Counted from the first letter of the stretch, positions 7,508-14,306 are shown. The stretch is DNA of 14,306 nucleotides from an uncultured Asticcacaulis sp. (GCA_946482045.1 CAMLPZ010000089.1:1-14306); one strand, 5' to 3'. Notes: a model not told the origin generated them from the sequence alone. Numbers and translations: made by a program.

Positions 7508-7546
7508 GCGCATACCGAAAAGTGCGAATGCGCGACAAAATTATGC
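7508..7546 (+). repeat. Probable decayed copy of the two-tiered palindromic repeat, across the regB stop
   Basis: The sequence contains CCGAAAAGTG (7515-7524), identical to the start of the copy at 14051. Short outer arms GCATA (7510-7514) and TATGC (7542-7546) flank it, but the inner 3' arm (expected TTTTCGG) is missing. An alternative stem, GCGCAT (7508-7513) with ATGCGC (7528-7533), forms instead. The last codon and stop of regB lie inside it. Confidence 0.4.
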
Positions 7547-8923
7547 ATCTACGGACAAGATATCTATCGGCTCGCGCCGCCACAAGGCCCGGACATAGGC
7601 GCCGCCCTCTTCGCGGTTGCCGAAAGTGACCGTCGCGCCTGTATGTTCGCACAGAGTCTTGGCGATGAAGAAGCCCAGCCCCATGCCGGAATGGCTTTGT
7701 CCGGCAGCCTTTCCGGCCGGTAGCTCATCGTCCTCGCCATAGACCCGCGACGAAATGTACGGCTCACCCAGACGCGACAATATGTCCGGCGAAAAGCCGG
7801 CCCCATCGTCCTCGATCGTCAGGCTGACGAAGGAGCGGGTGACATCGAATGACAGGAACACCGTCGTGCGGGCAAAGTCCGTGGCGTTTTCGACAAAGGC
7901 TGACACGGCGTGCAGCCATTCCGGCCGGCGGCGAATGCGAAACGCCTCGGCATCGCCGTCTTCCGAAGTCACCGAAATGATGAATTTTCGCCGGCTGGCG
8001 GCATAGGGCGCCGCGGCCGCCTCTAGGAAGGTCTTCAGCGGAATTTCGTCATAGACCGAGTCGCGCTGTTCCGGCTTGGTCGACAGCGACTTCAGGATGT
8101 CGCGGCAGCGCTGGCTTTGCGACACCAGCAGTTGCGCGTCCTCATAGAGCGGGTCCGTCTTTTTCAGGCTGCGCAGCATTTCCTTGGCAACGACCTGGAT
8201 GGTGCCAAGCGGCGTGCCGAGTTCGTGCGCCGCCGCGGCCGCGAGGCTACCCAAGGCGCTCAGGCGGTGTTCCTTTTCCAGTACGGCCTGGGTTGCGGAC
8301 AGGGCCTGCTCCATCTTGGTCGCTTCCAGCGCAGCCTGCCAGGAATAGCCCGCCGTGAAAGCGATGCCGACGATGATGGCACTCAGGAAGCCATAGCGGT
8401 AGATGTCGGGAAGTTCGAAGCTCTGGCCCGGCAACCACGGCAATTCCAGCGACCAGAAAGCCAGGCCGAAAGCGGATGCAATGGCCACCCCTATCACCGG
8501 CAGGGCGAAGCGCGTCGGCAGGTTGGCGGCGGCGACCGTCGCCGGCGCCACCAGCATCAGGCAGAAGGGATTGTTGAGCCCGCCCGTCACGCCCAGCAGC
8601 GCCGTCAGTTGCAGGGCGTCGAACGACAGCTGGATCGCCGCTTCCCAGCCGTGCATGCGATGCGCATTGCGCCGGTTAAGGGTCAGGACCAGGTTCAGCC
8701 AGGCGCTGGCCATGATGATGGCCAGGCACGTCCACAGCCGGATCTGGAAGCCGAAAACGTAGGCAATCAACAGGACCATGCCCGTCTGGCCCAGGATCGC
8801 CAACCAGCGCAGCAGGACCAGGGTGCGCAGGCGCAGGTGGTCGCGGCCTTCGGTCAGGGTCAGGGGTGCGGCATCGTCACCGTTGAAAAAGGACTGAAGG
8901 CGATTTAGGGTCCGGCCCGACAT
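7541..8923 (-). CDS. regB: RegB/ActS/PrrB-family redox sensor histidine kinase
   Basis: A 460-residue membrane kinase that senses the quinone pool and oxidation state and phosphorylates RegA. Six hydrophobic segments span about 35-195. The ubiquinone-binding heptapeptide GGLNNPF is at 114-120. The H-box LGSLAAAAAHELGTPLGTI gives phosphoacceptor His233. The redox-active cysteine of the family is Cys273 (SQSQRCRDIL). N-box Asn346 (FVENATDF), G1 EDDGAGF (371-377) and G2 GMGLGFF (413-419) are intact, so it should be an active kinase. The start ATG 8921-8923 has AGGGAG (8929-8934) 5 nt upstream. An in-frame start at 8986 would run into senC and is rejected. It is followed by regA and divergent from senC, the arrangement expected for this redox module except that regA is beside regB rather than senC. 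Confidence 0.96.
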   Translation of the reverse strand: MSGRTLNRLQSFFNGDDAAPLTLTEGRDHLRLRTLVLLRWLAILGQTGMVLLIAYVFGFQIRLWTCLAIIMASAWLNLVLTLNRRNAHRMHGWEAAIQLSFDALQLTALLGVTGGLNNPFCLMLVAPATVAAANLPTRFALPVIGVAIASAFGLAFWSLELPWLPGQSFELPDIYRYGFLSAIIVGIAFTAGYSWQAALEATKMEQALSATQAVLEKEHRLSALGSLAAAAAHELGTPLGTIQVVAKEMLRSLKKTDPLYEDAQLLVSQSQRCRDILKSLSTKPEQRDSVYDEIPLKTFLEAAAAPYAASRRKFIISVTSEDGDAEAFRIRRRPEWLHAVSAFVENATDFARTTVFLSFDVTRSFVSLTIEDDGAGFSPDILSRLGEPYISSRVYGEDDELPAGKAAGQSHSGMGLGFFIAKTLCEHTGATVTFGNREEGGAYVRALWRREPIDILSVDA

Positions 8924-8970
8924 CGATACTCCCTGTGTTAGATCCTGCCTTATAGCCTGAAGCGACGCCC
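8924..8970. promoter_or_regulatory. Compact divergent regB-senC promoter region
   Basis: Only 47 bp separate the two starts, so the promoters must overlap each other or the coding ends. It contains the regB ribosome site (8929-8934 on the minus strand). A GCGAC (8962-8966; GTCGC on the other strand) could be half of a RegA-type site. This is position-based evidence; no promoter boxes are assigned. Confidence 0.4.
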
Positions 8971-9597
8971 GTGAAACAGATGACAAAAATACGCATCGGC
9001 ATCATAGCCGCGGCCTTCGTGCTTCTGGCGGGCCTCGCCGCCTTTAGCTGGTATCAGACCCTGACCGGACCGCGCATGGTGACAAGCGAGATCGATCCCA
9101 ACGCCCGGCAATTGGGTGGCGCCTTCACCCTGACCGACCAGAACGGCCGCACGGTCGACGAATCGATCCTGAAGGGGAAATGGACGGCGGTCTTTTTTGG
9201 CTACACCTACTGCCCCGACATCTGTCCGCTGACGCTGCAATCGCTGGCGCGCACCAAGGCGGCCATGGGCGACAAGGCTAAGGACCTGCAGATCGTCTTT
9301 ATCTCGGTCGATCCGGCGCGCGACACGCCGGCCAACCTCAAGGCCTATCTGGAGAGCGGCGGCTTCCCGAAGGGCGTCATCGGCCTGACGGGCACGCAAG
9401 CCCAGATCGATGCGGTTACCAAGGCCTATGGCGCCACCGCCGAAAAAAAGGGCGATGCCGACAGCTACACCTTCAACCACACGTCCATCGTCTACCTGAT
9501 GGATCCCAAGGGCAATTTCAATGCCCCGCTGGCCGAAGACCTGCCGCCGGAAAAGAGCGCGAAAATGATCCGCGAGATCATGCGCTCACCGTACTGA
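8971..9597 (+). CDS. senC: SCO1/SenC/PrrC-family copper chaperone
   Basis: 208 residues with one N-terminal membrane anchor (about 8-27) and a periplasmic thioredoxin-like domain. The copper ligands of the family are all present: Cys81 and Cys85 in YTYCPDICPLTL and His170 in FNHTSIVYL. Other family blocks are FTLTDQNGRTV (52-62) and IVFISVDPARDTP (108-120). SCO proteins deliver copper to the CuA site of cytochrome c oxidase. In Rhodobacter the homologue (SenC/PrrC) sits next to regB/regA and feeds into that signalling path. The start is GTG 8971 or ATG 8980, three codons apart; GAAGCGA before the GTG slightly favours it. The gene is divergent from regB. Confidence 0.94.
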   Translation: MKQMTKIRIGIIAAAFVLLAGLAAFSWYQTLTGPRMVTSEIDPNARQLGGAFTLTDQNGRTVDESILKGKWTAVFFGYTYCPDICPLTLQSLARTKAAMGDKAKDLQIVFISVDPARDTPANLKAYLESGGFPKGVIGLTGTQAQIDAVTKAYGATAEKKGDADSYTFNHTSIVYLMDPKGNFNAPLAEDLPPEKSAKMIREIMRSPY

Positions 9598-9737
9598 GCA
9601 GTTTTTCAGCGTAAACATCGCACGCCCGCTTATTTTTCGTATGTTGCAGCACAATATAATTTGAACAGCCGTGTAACCATTTGGCAGCACGGCCATGATA
9701 GTGTTAGCTATACGCTCAGTAACCGGTACAGATCCAG
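9598..9737 (+). promoter_or_regulatory. Upstream region of phaZ with a -10-like box and a possible PHB-regulator motif
   Basis: 140 bp, AT-richer than the genes. TATAAT occurs at 9655-9660, a perfect -10 hexamer, but no good -35 lies 16-18 bp upstream. TTGCAGCACAA (9644-9654) abuts it; I recall similar TGC/GCA-rich sites for the PHB-responsive repressor PhaR, which is only suggestive. AGCCGTG (9667-9673) and CACGGC (9690-9695) form a weak inverted repeat. Confidence 0.35.
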
Positions 9738-10988
9738 ATGCTCTACTCCCTGCACGAATATGCCTATTACGGCGCGGCCCCGTTCCGTGCCTTGGCGCAG
9801 ATGACCCGGGACTTCTGGGGTTCCAAGCTCAACCCGGCTTCGGATACTGCCATTGGCCGTACCCTCTATGCGTCGGCCGAGCTGTTTTCCAACGTCACCA
9901 AGCGTTACGGCAAGCCCGAGTGGGGCTTCGACAAGATCGTCATCAATGACAAGGATGTCCGCGTCTCGATCATCGAGGATTGGGACAGCCCGTGGTGCCG
10001 CCTGCTGCGCTTCCAGCGCGACAATTCCGACCTCCGTCGCGCCGGCAAGCGCACGGCCGCGCCCGCCGTCCTGATTGTCGCGCCCCTGTCCGGCCACTAT
10101 GCGACGCTGTTGCGCGGCACGGTCCAACAGTTCCTGATCGACCATGACGTCTATATCACTGACTGGGCCAATGCCCGCCAGGTGCCAGTTCTGGAAGGCC
10201 GTTTCGACTTCCAATCCTTCATCGACCATATCCGCGACATACTGACCGTCATCGGCAGCCGCGTCCACGTTGTCGCCGTCTGCCAACCGGGACCACCGGT
10301 GCTGGCCGCCGCCTGTCTGATGGCTGAGGACAACGATCCGTGCCGGCCGGCTTCGATGACCTTCATGGGGTCGCCGATCGATGCGCGCTTCAATCCGACC
10401 GTGACCAACAATCTGGCCCAGGAAAAGCCGTTCACCTGGTTCCGGTCGAACATGATCCACACCGTGCCGCCCCCCTATCCGGGCGTTGGCCGCCGAGTCT
10501 ATCCGGGCTTCGTCCAACTCTATTCGTTCATGAGCATGAACGAGGAGCGCCACACCGACGCCCACTGGGAATATTTCAATTCTCTGGTCGAAAACGACGG
10601 CGACGGCACGCAGAAGCACCTGGAGTTCTACGACGAATACCTGTCGGTGCTGGACCTGACCGAGGAATTCTACCTCCAGACCATCGACCTGGTGTTCCAA
10701 AAGTTCGCACTGCCCAAGGGTGAGTTGATCCACGATGGCCGTGTCGTCGACCTAAAGGCAGTGACCGATATCGCCCTGATGACGGTCGAAGGCGAGAAGG
10801 ACGACATCTCCGGTGTCGGCCAGACCCAGGCCGCGCATGCCATGTGCCCGAACATTCCGGACGCCAAGAAGGAACTGTACGTTCAGAAGGGCGCCGGCCA
10901 CTACGGCGTCTTCAATGGCCGACGGTTCCGCGACGAGATCTATCCGCGCATCCGCGATTTCATCGCCAAAAATGATGTTCTCAGTTAA
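9738..10988 (+). CDS. phaZ: Intracellular polyhydroxybutyrate depolymerase
   Basis: A 416-residue alpha/beta-hydrolase that breaks down amorphous PHB granules in the cytoplasm. It has no signal peptide, in line with an intracellular enzyme. The nucleophile elbow reads VVAVCQPGPPVLAA, so the usual serine is Cys182, as in the PhaZa1 class of Ralstonia (there Cys183-Asp355-His388). Candidate acid residues are Asp355/Asp356 (VEGEKDDISG) and the histidine is His388 (GAGHYGVFNGRRF), at matching positions. Other class blocks are YYGAAPFRALAQM (10-22), PLSGHYATLLRGTV (116-129) and YITDWANARQVP (139-150). The ATG at 9738 gives the family's usual N-terminus (MLYSLHEYAYYG). Its 3' end overlaps the next gene, which suggests cotranscription. 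No phaC, phasin or phaR gene is in the window. Confidence 0.95.
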   Translation: MLYSLHEYAYYGAAPFRALAQMTRDFWGSKLNPASDTAIGRTLYASAELFSNVTKRYGKPEWGFDKIVINDKDVRVSIIEDWDSPWCRLLRFQRDNSDLRRAGKRTAAPAVLIVAPLSGHYATLLRGTVQQFLIDHDVYITDWANARQVPVLEGRFDFQSFIDHIRDILTVIGSRVHVVAVCQPGPPVLAAACLMAEDNDPCRPASMTFMGSPIDARFNPTVTNNLAQEKPFTWFRSNMIHTVPPPYPGVGRRVYPGFVQLYSFMSMNEERHTDAHWEYFNSLVENDGDGTQKHLEFYDEYLSVLDLTEEFYLQTIDLVFQKFALPKGELIHDGRVVDLKAVTDIALMTVEGEKDDISGVGQTQAAHAMCPNIPDAKKELYVQKGAGHYGVFNGRRFRDEIYPRIRDFIAKNDVLS

Positions 10989-11703
10989 ATCTGAGTACGA
11001 ACCCGGCCAGAGCCTAGATTTCGGCGACTATACGCTGCGTCTGCGGGTCAATGCCCGCGCCCGTCGTATTTCCCTGCGCATCGACAACAAGACCGGCGAC
11101 GCCATCGTCACAGCGCCGCGCCCCAAGCACCTGAAGGACGCCGTCGAGTTCGCCCGCACGCGCCACGACTGGATATTGCAGACCCGGCGCGGGCAGGAGA
11201 AGCCCCAGTCATTCGCACCCGGCGCTGTCATTTCCATCAAGGGGCATGCCGTCACGCTGGCCGAGCGTGCCGGGGTAATTACGCCCAAGGCCGAGCAGGC
11301 TGAAGACGGATCGTGGCGACTGGTGACCAGCGGTGACGGCGCGACATATGCCAAGCGGATCGAGCGGTATCTCAAGCAACTGGCGGCCAAGACGCTTCAG
11401 GCGGAAACCGACACCTATGCTGCCAAGCTGGGGGTGACGGGTGTCAAGGTATCGCTCAACGATCCGAAAGGCCGATGGGGATCGTGTACGCCCAGCCGCA
11501 AAACCATCCGCTACAGCTGGCGTATCGTCATGGCGCCGCCACAGGTGCGTCAGTACCTGGTGGCGCACGAGGTGGCGCATCTCCGGCATCCCGACCACAG
11601 TCCGGCCTTCTGGAATTGCGTGACGGAAGTGTTTGGCGGTGTGTACAAGCCGCATCGCGATTGGTTGAAAAAGCGCGGGCACGAACTGTTCAGGTATCAG
11701 TGA
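10972..11703 (+). CDS. SprT/YgjP-like zinc metallopeptidase (M48-type, DUF45)
   Basis: 243 residues from ATG 10972 (a second ATG follows directly). The zinc site is VAHEVAHLRHPDHSPAFW: His199 and His203 of the HExxH motif, catalytic Glu200, and His209 as likely third ligand. The family's upstream block is LNDPKGRWGSCTPSRKTIRYSWRIVMAPP, cited here as GRWGSC and YSWRIVMAPP. The N-terminal part (about 14-60) with RRISLRIDNKTGDAIVTAPR is also typical of DUF45 proteins. Substrate and role are unknown; E. coli YgjP is the closest named relative I recall. The reading frame is open further upstream inside phaZ, but that extension is an out-of-frame shadow of phaZ. The overlap with phaZ (17 nt from the first ATG) implies translational coupling. 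Confidence 0.9.
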   Translation: MMFSVKSEYEPGQSLDFGDYTLRLRVNARARRISLRIDNKTGDAIVTAPRPKHLKDAVEFARTRHDWILQTRRGQEKPQSFAPGAVISIKGHAVTLAERAGVITPKAEQAEDGSWRLVTSGDGATYAKRIERYLKQLAAKTLQAETDTYAAKLGVTGVKVSLNDPKGRWGSCTPSRKTIRYSWRIVMAPPQVRQYLVAHEVAHLRHPDHSPAFWNCVTEVFGGVYKPHRDWLKKRGHELFRYQ

Positions 11704-11750
11704 AGCCTGTGTCGGGCCCGCCCTCCGCGTAGCTTCGGGCGTTCGTCGCG

Positions 11751-11777
11751 GTAATCGATACATTTAGTATCGATTAC
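11751..11777. terminator. Perfect 11-bp stem-loop at the metallopeptidase/PBP1A convergent junction
   Basis: GTAATCGATAC (11751-11761), loop ATTTA, GTATCGATTAC (11767-11777). It lies 47 nt after the metallopeptidase stop and 49 nt from the PBP1A stop. The AT-rich stem is unusual for an intrinsic terminator, so an operator-like or repeat origin is possible. Confidence 0.45.
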
Positions 11778-11780
11778 ATT

Positions 11781-11803
11781 CCGTTTACTCCAAGAGCAAA
11801 CGG
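11781..11803. terminator. Second stem-loop at the same convergent junction
   Basis: CCGTTT-A-CTC (11781-11790), loop CAA, GAG-C-AAACGG (11794-11803) form a 9-bp stem with one A/C mismatch. It is 23 nt downstream of the PBP1A stop on the minus strand, so it is the likelier terminator for that gene. Confidence 0.5.
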
Positions 11804-11826
11804 ACGCTCCTCATCCCAACAAACCC

Positions 11827-13881
11827 TTACTGATTACCCTGCTGCGCCCGTGAGAACACGTCGTCCAGAGACGGCTCCCTCTTCTCATCTTTCTCTTCCG
11901 GATTCGGAATCGGCTTCATGGTGACAATCGGCGGCAGACCATTGTCATTGGCCGCCTGAGACGACGGCACCTGACCAGCCTGCGTCCCCAGCAGCGCATC
12001 GAGCGCGTCCTGGGCCACCGTGCCAAGCTGCGAATCCGCCGGCCCGACCGGGATCGGGCTGACCTGGATGCGGCGCAGCGCCGAACCCATATAGGTCTTC
12101 CAGATCGCCGCGGGCGTGCCGCCGCCGGTGACCTTGCCCTTCATCGGCGTGTTGTCGTCGCGGCCGACCCAGACCACGGTGACGAAGCCGCCGGTATACC
12201 CAGCAAACCAGGCGTCGCGATAGTCGCTGGTCGTGCCCGTCTTGCCGGCCAGGTCATAACCCGGCAGGTTGACGCCCGAACCGGTACCGTGCTGGACGAC
12301 GCCGCGCAACATCTGGTTCATGTAGACCAGCGGCGGGTTGTTGACGACCTGGACGCGGCCGCCATCCTGGTTCGACTCGCGGTACTGATAGAGCAGCTTG
12401 CCCTGGGCGGTGCGAATGCGAATGATGCCGTGCGCTGTCGCCTTGAAGCCGCCGTTGGAGAACGGCACGTAGGCCTGGGCCATTTCGATCGGCGACACTT
12501 CCGACGTCCCCAGCGCCATGGCGGGATCGGTATTGATCTTCGACGTAATGCCCATTCGGCGAGCAGCTGCGGCGACGCGGTCACGGCCGACATCGTTGGC
12601 CAGGCGGGCGGCGACCGTATTGATCGACTGCGCCAGGGCCGTCTGGAGATCGATCAGGCCCATATACTTCTTGGTGTAGTTTTCCGGCGACCAGTCGCCG
12701 ATGCTGTACGGCTCATCGACCACAGGCGTCGTCGGCTGGTAGCCGGCTTCCATGGCCGCCAGATAAACGAAGGGCTTCCACGACGAACCCGCCTGACGAT
12801 AGGCGTTGGTGGCGCGGTTGAACTGCGATTCCGCGTAGGACACGCCGCCGATCAGGGCGCGGATGCGGCCTTCGCCATCGACCGAGACTACCGCGGCCTG
12901 CTCGACACCCTTCTTGGCGTCGCGGGCCATGATCTGCTGGACAGCACGCTCGGCGTCGGTCTGGATCGGCAGGTCCAGCGTCGTTTCGACAATCATATCT
13001 TCCTTGGGCTCGCCGACCAGGGTGCGGATGTTAGAATCGAGCCAGTCGATGAAATATTGGGCGTGCGAGGTCGCCAGGGTCTTCGAGACGTTGATCGGCT
13101 TGGACAGGGCCTCTTCGTACTGTTCCTGCGTGATCGCCTTGTCGTCCAGCATCTCCTTGAGGACGATGGTGGCGCGCTTGCCGGCGCGTTCCTTGTCCGA
13201 CAGGGGCGAATAGGAGTTGGGCGCCTTCATCAGGCCGGCCAGCATGGCGGCCTCACCGACGCTGAGGTCCTTGGCTTCCTTGTTGAAATAGCGCTGCGCC
13301 GCCGCCTCGATGCCATAGGCGCCACCGCCGAAATAGACGCGGTTGAGGTAGAGACCCAGGATTTCCTTCTTGGTGAACTTGTGCTCGAGCCAGACGGCGA
13401 GCATCAGTTCCTGGACCTTGCGCTTCATGTTCTGGTTGGCGCTGAGGAACAGGTTACGCGCCAGCTGCTGGGTGATGGTCGATCCACCCGCCAGGTTGGC
13501 GCCCTTTTTCTTCATCATGTTGCGCACGACGGCGCGCCCCATGCCCATGGGGTCGAAGCCGATATGGTGGAAGAAGCGCTTGTCCTCGATGACCACAAAA
13601 GCCATCGGCACATAGCTCGGCAGTTCGGTAACATCGACGGGCGGCGCATACTGGCTGCCGCGCACGGCGATCAGGGCGCCGGAGCGGTCGAGATAGGTGA
13701 TCGAGGGCTGGCGCTCGGTCTTGTAGAGCGACGACGTGTCGGGGAGATCAAGGGCCATGACGCCCAGGAAAACGACGCCGAACATGACCATCCAGATCAG
13801 TCCCACGGTTCCCCAGTACAACACGGCCTGAAGCGGTGAACGGCCGCCCTTTCCCGCACCTGGGAACTTGCCCATAGCCAT
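11827..13881 (-). CDS. Class A bifunctional penicillin-binding protein (PBP1A family)
   Basis: 684 residues: a short basic cytoplasmic tail, one TM helix (about 18-44), a glycosyltransferase-51 domain (about 65-250) and a transpeptidase domain (about 325-600). The GT51 motifs are VIEDKRFFHHIGFD with catalytic Glu99, GGSTITQQLARNLFLS (132-147), KRKVQELMLA with Glu158, and LYLNRVYFGGGAYGIEAAAQ (177-196). The transpeptidase motifs are SxxK at 366-369 (GSSWKPF, nucleophile Ser366), SIN at 419-421 and KTGTT at 547-551. All catalytic motifs are intact, so it should polymerise and cross-link peptidoglycan in the periplasm. The C-terminal tail (about 635-684) is Pro/Glu/Lys-rich and low in complexity. 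The start ATG 13881 is supported by GAGGA (13892-13896 on the minus strand) 10 nt upstream. In many alphaproteobacteria this gene sits near amiC and prfB; neither is visible. Confidence 0.96.
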   Translation of the reverse strand: MAMGKFPGAGKGGRSPLQAVLYWGTVGLIWMVMFGVVFLGVMALDLPDTSSLYKTERQPSITYLDRSGALIAVRGSQYAPPVDVTELPSYVPMAFVVIEDKRFFHHIGFDPMGMGRAVVRNMMKKKGANLAGGSTITQQLARNLFLSANQNMKRKVQELMLAVWLEHKFTKKEILGLYLNRVYFGGGAYGIEAAAQRYFNKEAKDLSVGEAAMLAGLMKAPNSYSPLSDKERAGKRATIVLKEMLDDKAITQEQYEEALSKPINVSKTLATSHAQYFIDWLDSNIRTLVGEPKEDMIVETTLDLPIQTDAERAVQQIMARDAKKGVEQAAVVSVDGEGRIRALIGGVSYAESQFNRATNAYRQAGSSWKPFVYLAAMEAGYQPTTPVVDEPYSIGDWSPENYTKKYMGLIDLQTALAQSINTVAARLANDVGRDRVAAAARRMGITSKINTDPAMALGTSEVSPIEMAQAYVPFSNGGFKATAHGIIRIRTAQGKLLYQYRESNQDGGRVQVVNNPPLVYMNQMLRGVVQHGTGSGVNLPGYDLAGKTGTTSDYRDAWFAGYTGGFVTVVWVGRDDNTPMKGKVTGGGTPAAIWKTYMGSALRRIQVSPIPVGPADSQLGTVAQDALDALLGTQAGQVPSSQAANDNGLPPIVTMKPIPNPEEKDEKREPSLDDVFSRAQQGNQ

Positions 13882-14042
13882 AATTACGTAATCCTCACTG
13901 AAATGGCCGTCATCCGCTAGGCCAAACCATCGCCCCGATAAGCAAGCTTTATAGCCAATGTCTGCGCAGCTGTCGCGTTAAACCTTTGCAACAGGCTGGC
14001 CGTAAACATCAAGCTTAGCCCGAGATTTTTGGCGAAATTAAA

Positions 14043-14086
14043 GCGATATGCCGAAAAGTGTGCAGCGGTTTTCGGCGAGATATCGC
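14043..14086 (+). repeat. Two-tiered palindromic repeat, copy A
   Basis: The outer stem is GCGATAT (14043-14049) with ATATCGC (14080-14086). The inner stem is GCCGAAAA (14050-14057) with TTTTCGGC (14069-14076). The loop is GTGTGCAGCGG (14058-14068) and a GAG bulge sits at 14077-14079. That is 15 perfect base pairs. Its core is repeated in inverted orientation at 14237-14259 with 22 of 23 bases identical. Confidence 0.75.
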
Positions 14087-14225
14087 AACAAGGCTAAAGT
14101 TAATGTTGCTCTTGCGCTTTGCCGCGACCTCGCTATTTTTCGAAAGCATCCTATTTGCAACCGCCAATTTGCAGCCCGATGCACTGCCCGCAAAAAGCGG
14201 GGTGAATATCCCCGTTTCTTTAGTC

Positions 14226-14267
14226 GCAATGTTTAGCGAAAGCCGCTGCACACTTTTCGCACATTGC
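14226..14267 (-). repeat. Two-tiered palindromic repeat, copy B (inverted)
   Basis: Read on the minus strand, the outer stem GCAATGT pairs with ACATTGC, the inner stem GCGAAA pairs with TTTCGC, the loop GTGTGCAGCGG is identical to copy A, and a TAA bulge sits at the same place. The stems differ from copy A at several positions, but both partners change together. Confidence 0.75.
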
Positions 14268-14289
14268 TTTGGTTTTGCGTAAGGCCTTT

Positions 14290-14306
14290 ATGTCCGCCGA
14301 CCTGCT
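14290..14306 (+). CDS. Possible start of a further gene running off the right edge
   Basis: ATG at 14290 begins M-S-A-D-L and is preceded by TAAGG (14279-14283) at a suitable distance. Only five codons are visible, so identity cannot be given and the call may be wrong. If real, it is divergent from the PBP1A gene. Confidence 0.25.

Larger units (their letters stand above)
13882..14289. other. 408-bp non-coding stretch upstream of PBP1A
   Basis: I see no convincing gene. Short open frames here (for example minus strand 14015-14251, plus strand 14058-14282) lack domains and ribosome sites and cross the palindromes. The part next to 13881 must hold the PBP1A promoter; a GCTATAAAG core (minus strand, near 13949-13957) is a possible -10 region, without a clear -35. 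The right half carries two inverted copies of a palindromic repeat (14043-14086 and 14226-14267) enclosing about 140 bp of AT-richer sequence. Confidence 0.6.

Noticed and set aside
8924..8986. Longer RegB N-terminus starting at 8986
   Set aside because: It would overlap the senC start on the other strand, and a good ribosome site (8929-8934) precedes the ATG at 8923.
12289..13839. 516-codon open frame on the plus strand opposite PBP1A
   Set aside because: It is antisense to intact GT51 and transpeptidase motifs. The product is low-complexity Arg/His/Asp/Gly-rich with no recognisable family.
14043..14267. CRISPR array
   Set aside because: Only two repeat units are present and they are inverted, not direct. 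There is no spacer periodicity and no cas gene.
14015..14282. Small genes in the right-hand non-coding stretch
   Set aside because: Short frames on both strands run through the palindromic repeats, lack ribosome sites and show no protein-like conservation signal.

Overview
The window reads as chromosomal DNA of an aerobic alphaproteobacterium, most probably of the order Caulobacterales (an Asticcacaulis- or Caulobacter-like organism). The main reason is a DivL-type kinase whose H-box carries tyrosine instead of histidine. DivL is a cell-cycle regulator known from this lineage. Other alphaproteobacterial markers are a complete RegB/RegA redox two-component system with its SenC partner, an intracellular PHB depolymerase with a cysteine nucleophile, and an adrenodoxin-type ferredoxin. 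The taxon is an inference: there is no rRNA gene here. I see no tRNA, IS element, prophage or CRISPR array. All gene calls are ordinary chromosomal genes.

Layout, left to right. (1) The 3' end of sdhB (succinate dehydrogenase iron-sulfur subunit), two hairpins, then a [2Fe-2S] ferredoxin. (2) creD, an inner-membrane protein gene with a perfect 14-bp-arm palindrome in front of it. (3) A structured gap of about 160 bp, then an HPP-family membrane protein with two CBS domains. (4) A convergent junction with hairpins, then divL on the minus strand. (5) Divergent from divL, a conserved-looking 189-aa protein of unknown function. (6) A second convergent junction, then the minus-strand pair regB-regA, with senC divergent from regB across 47 bp. 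(7) phaZ, overlapped at its end by a SprT/YgjP-like metallopeptidase gene. (8) A third convergent junction with two tandem hairpins, then a bifunctional class A penicillin-binding protein on the minus strand. (9) A 408-bp AT-richer non-coding stretch to the right edge.

Functionally the window mixes respiration and redox control (sdhB, ferredoxin, RegB/RegA, SenC for cytochrome oxidase copper delivery), carbon-store use (PhaZ), cell-cycle control (DivL) and envelope synthesis (PBP1A). These are neighbouring housekeeping units rather than one system. The best-supported joint module is regB/regA/senC.

The least explained signal is non-coding. A two-tiered palindrome (outer stem of about 7 bp, a 3-nt bulge on one side, an inner stem, and a loop near GTGTGCAGCGG) occurs twice in opposite orientation at the right edge. 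It also occurs once in diverged form after creD, and probably once as a decayed copy across the regB stop codon. Stem changes between copies are compensated, so the fold appears to be maintained. From memory it resembles palindromic repeats common in rhizobial genomes. I could not check this.
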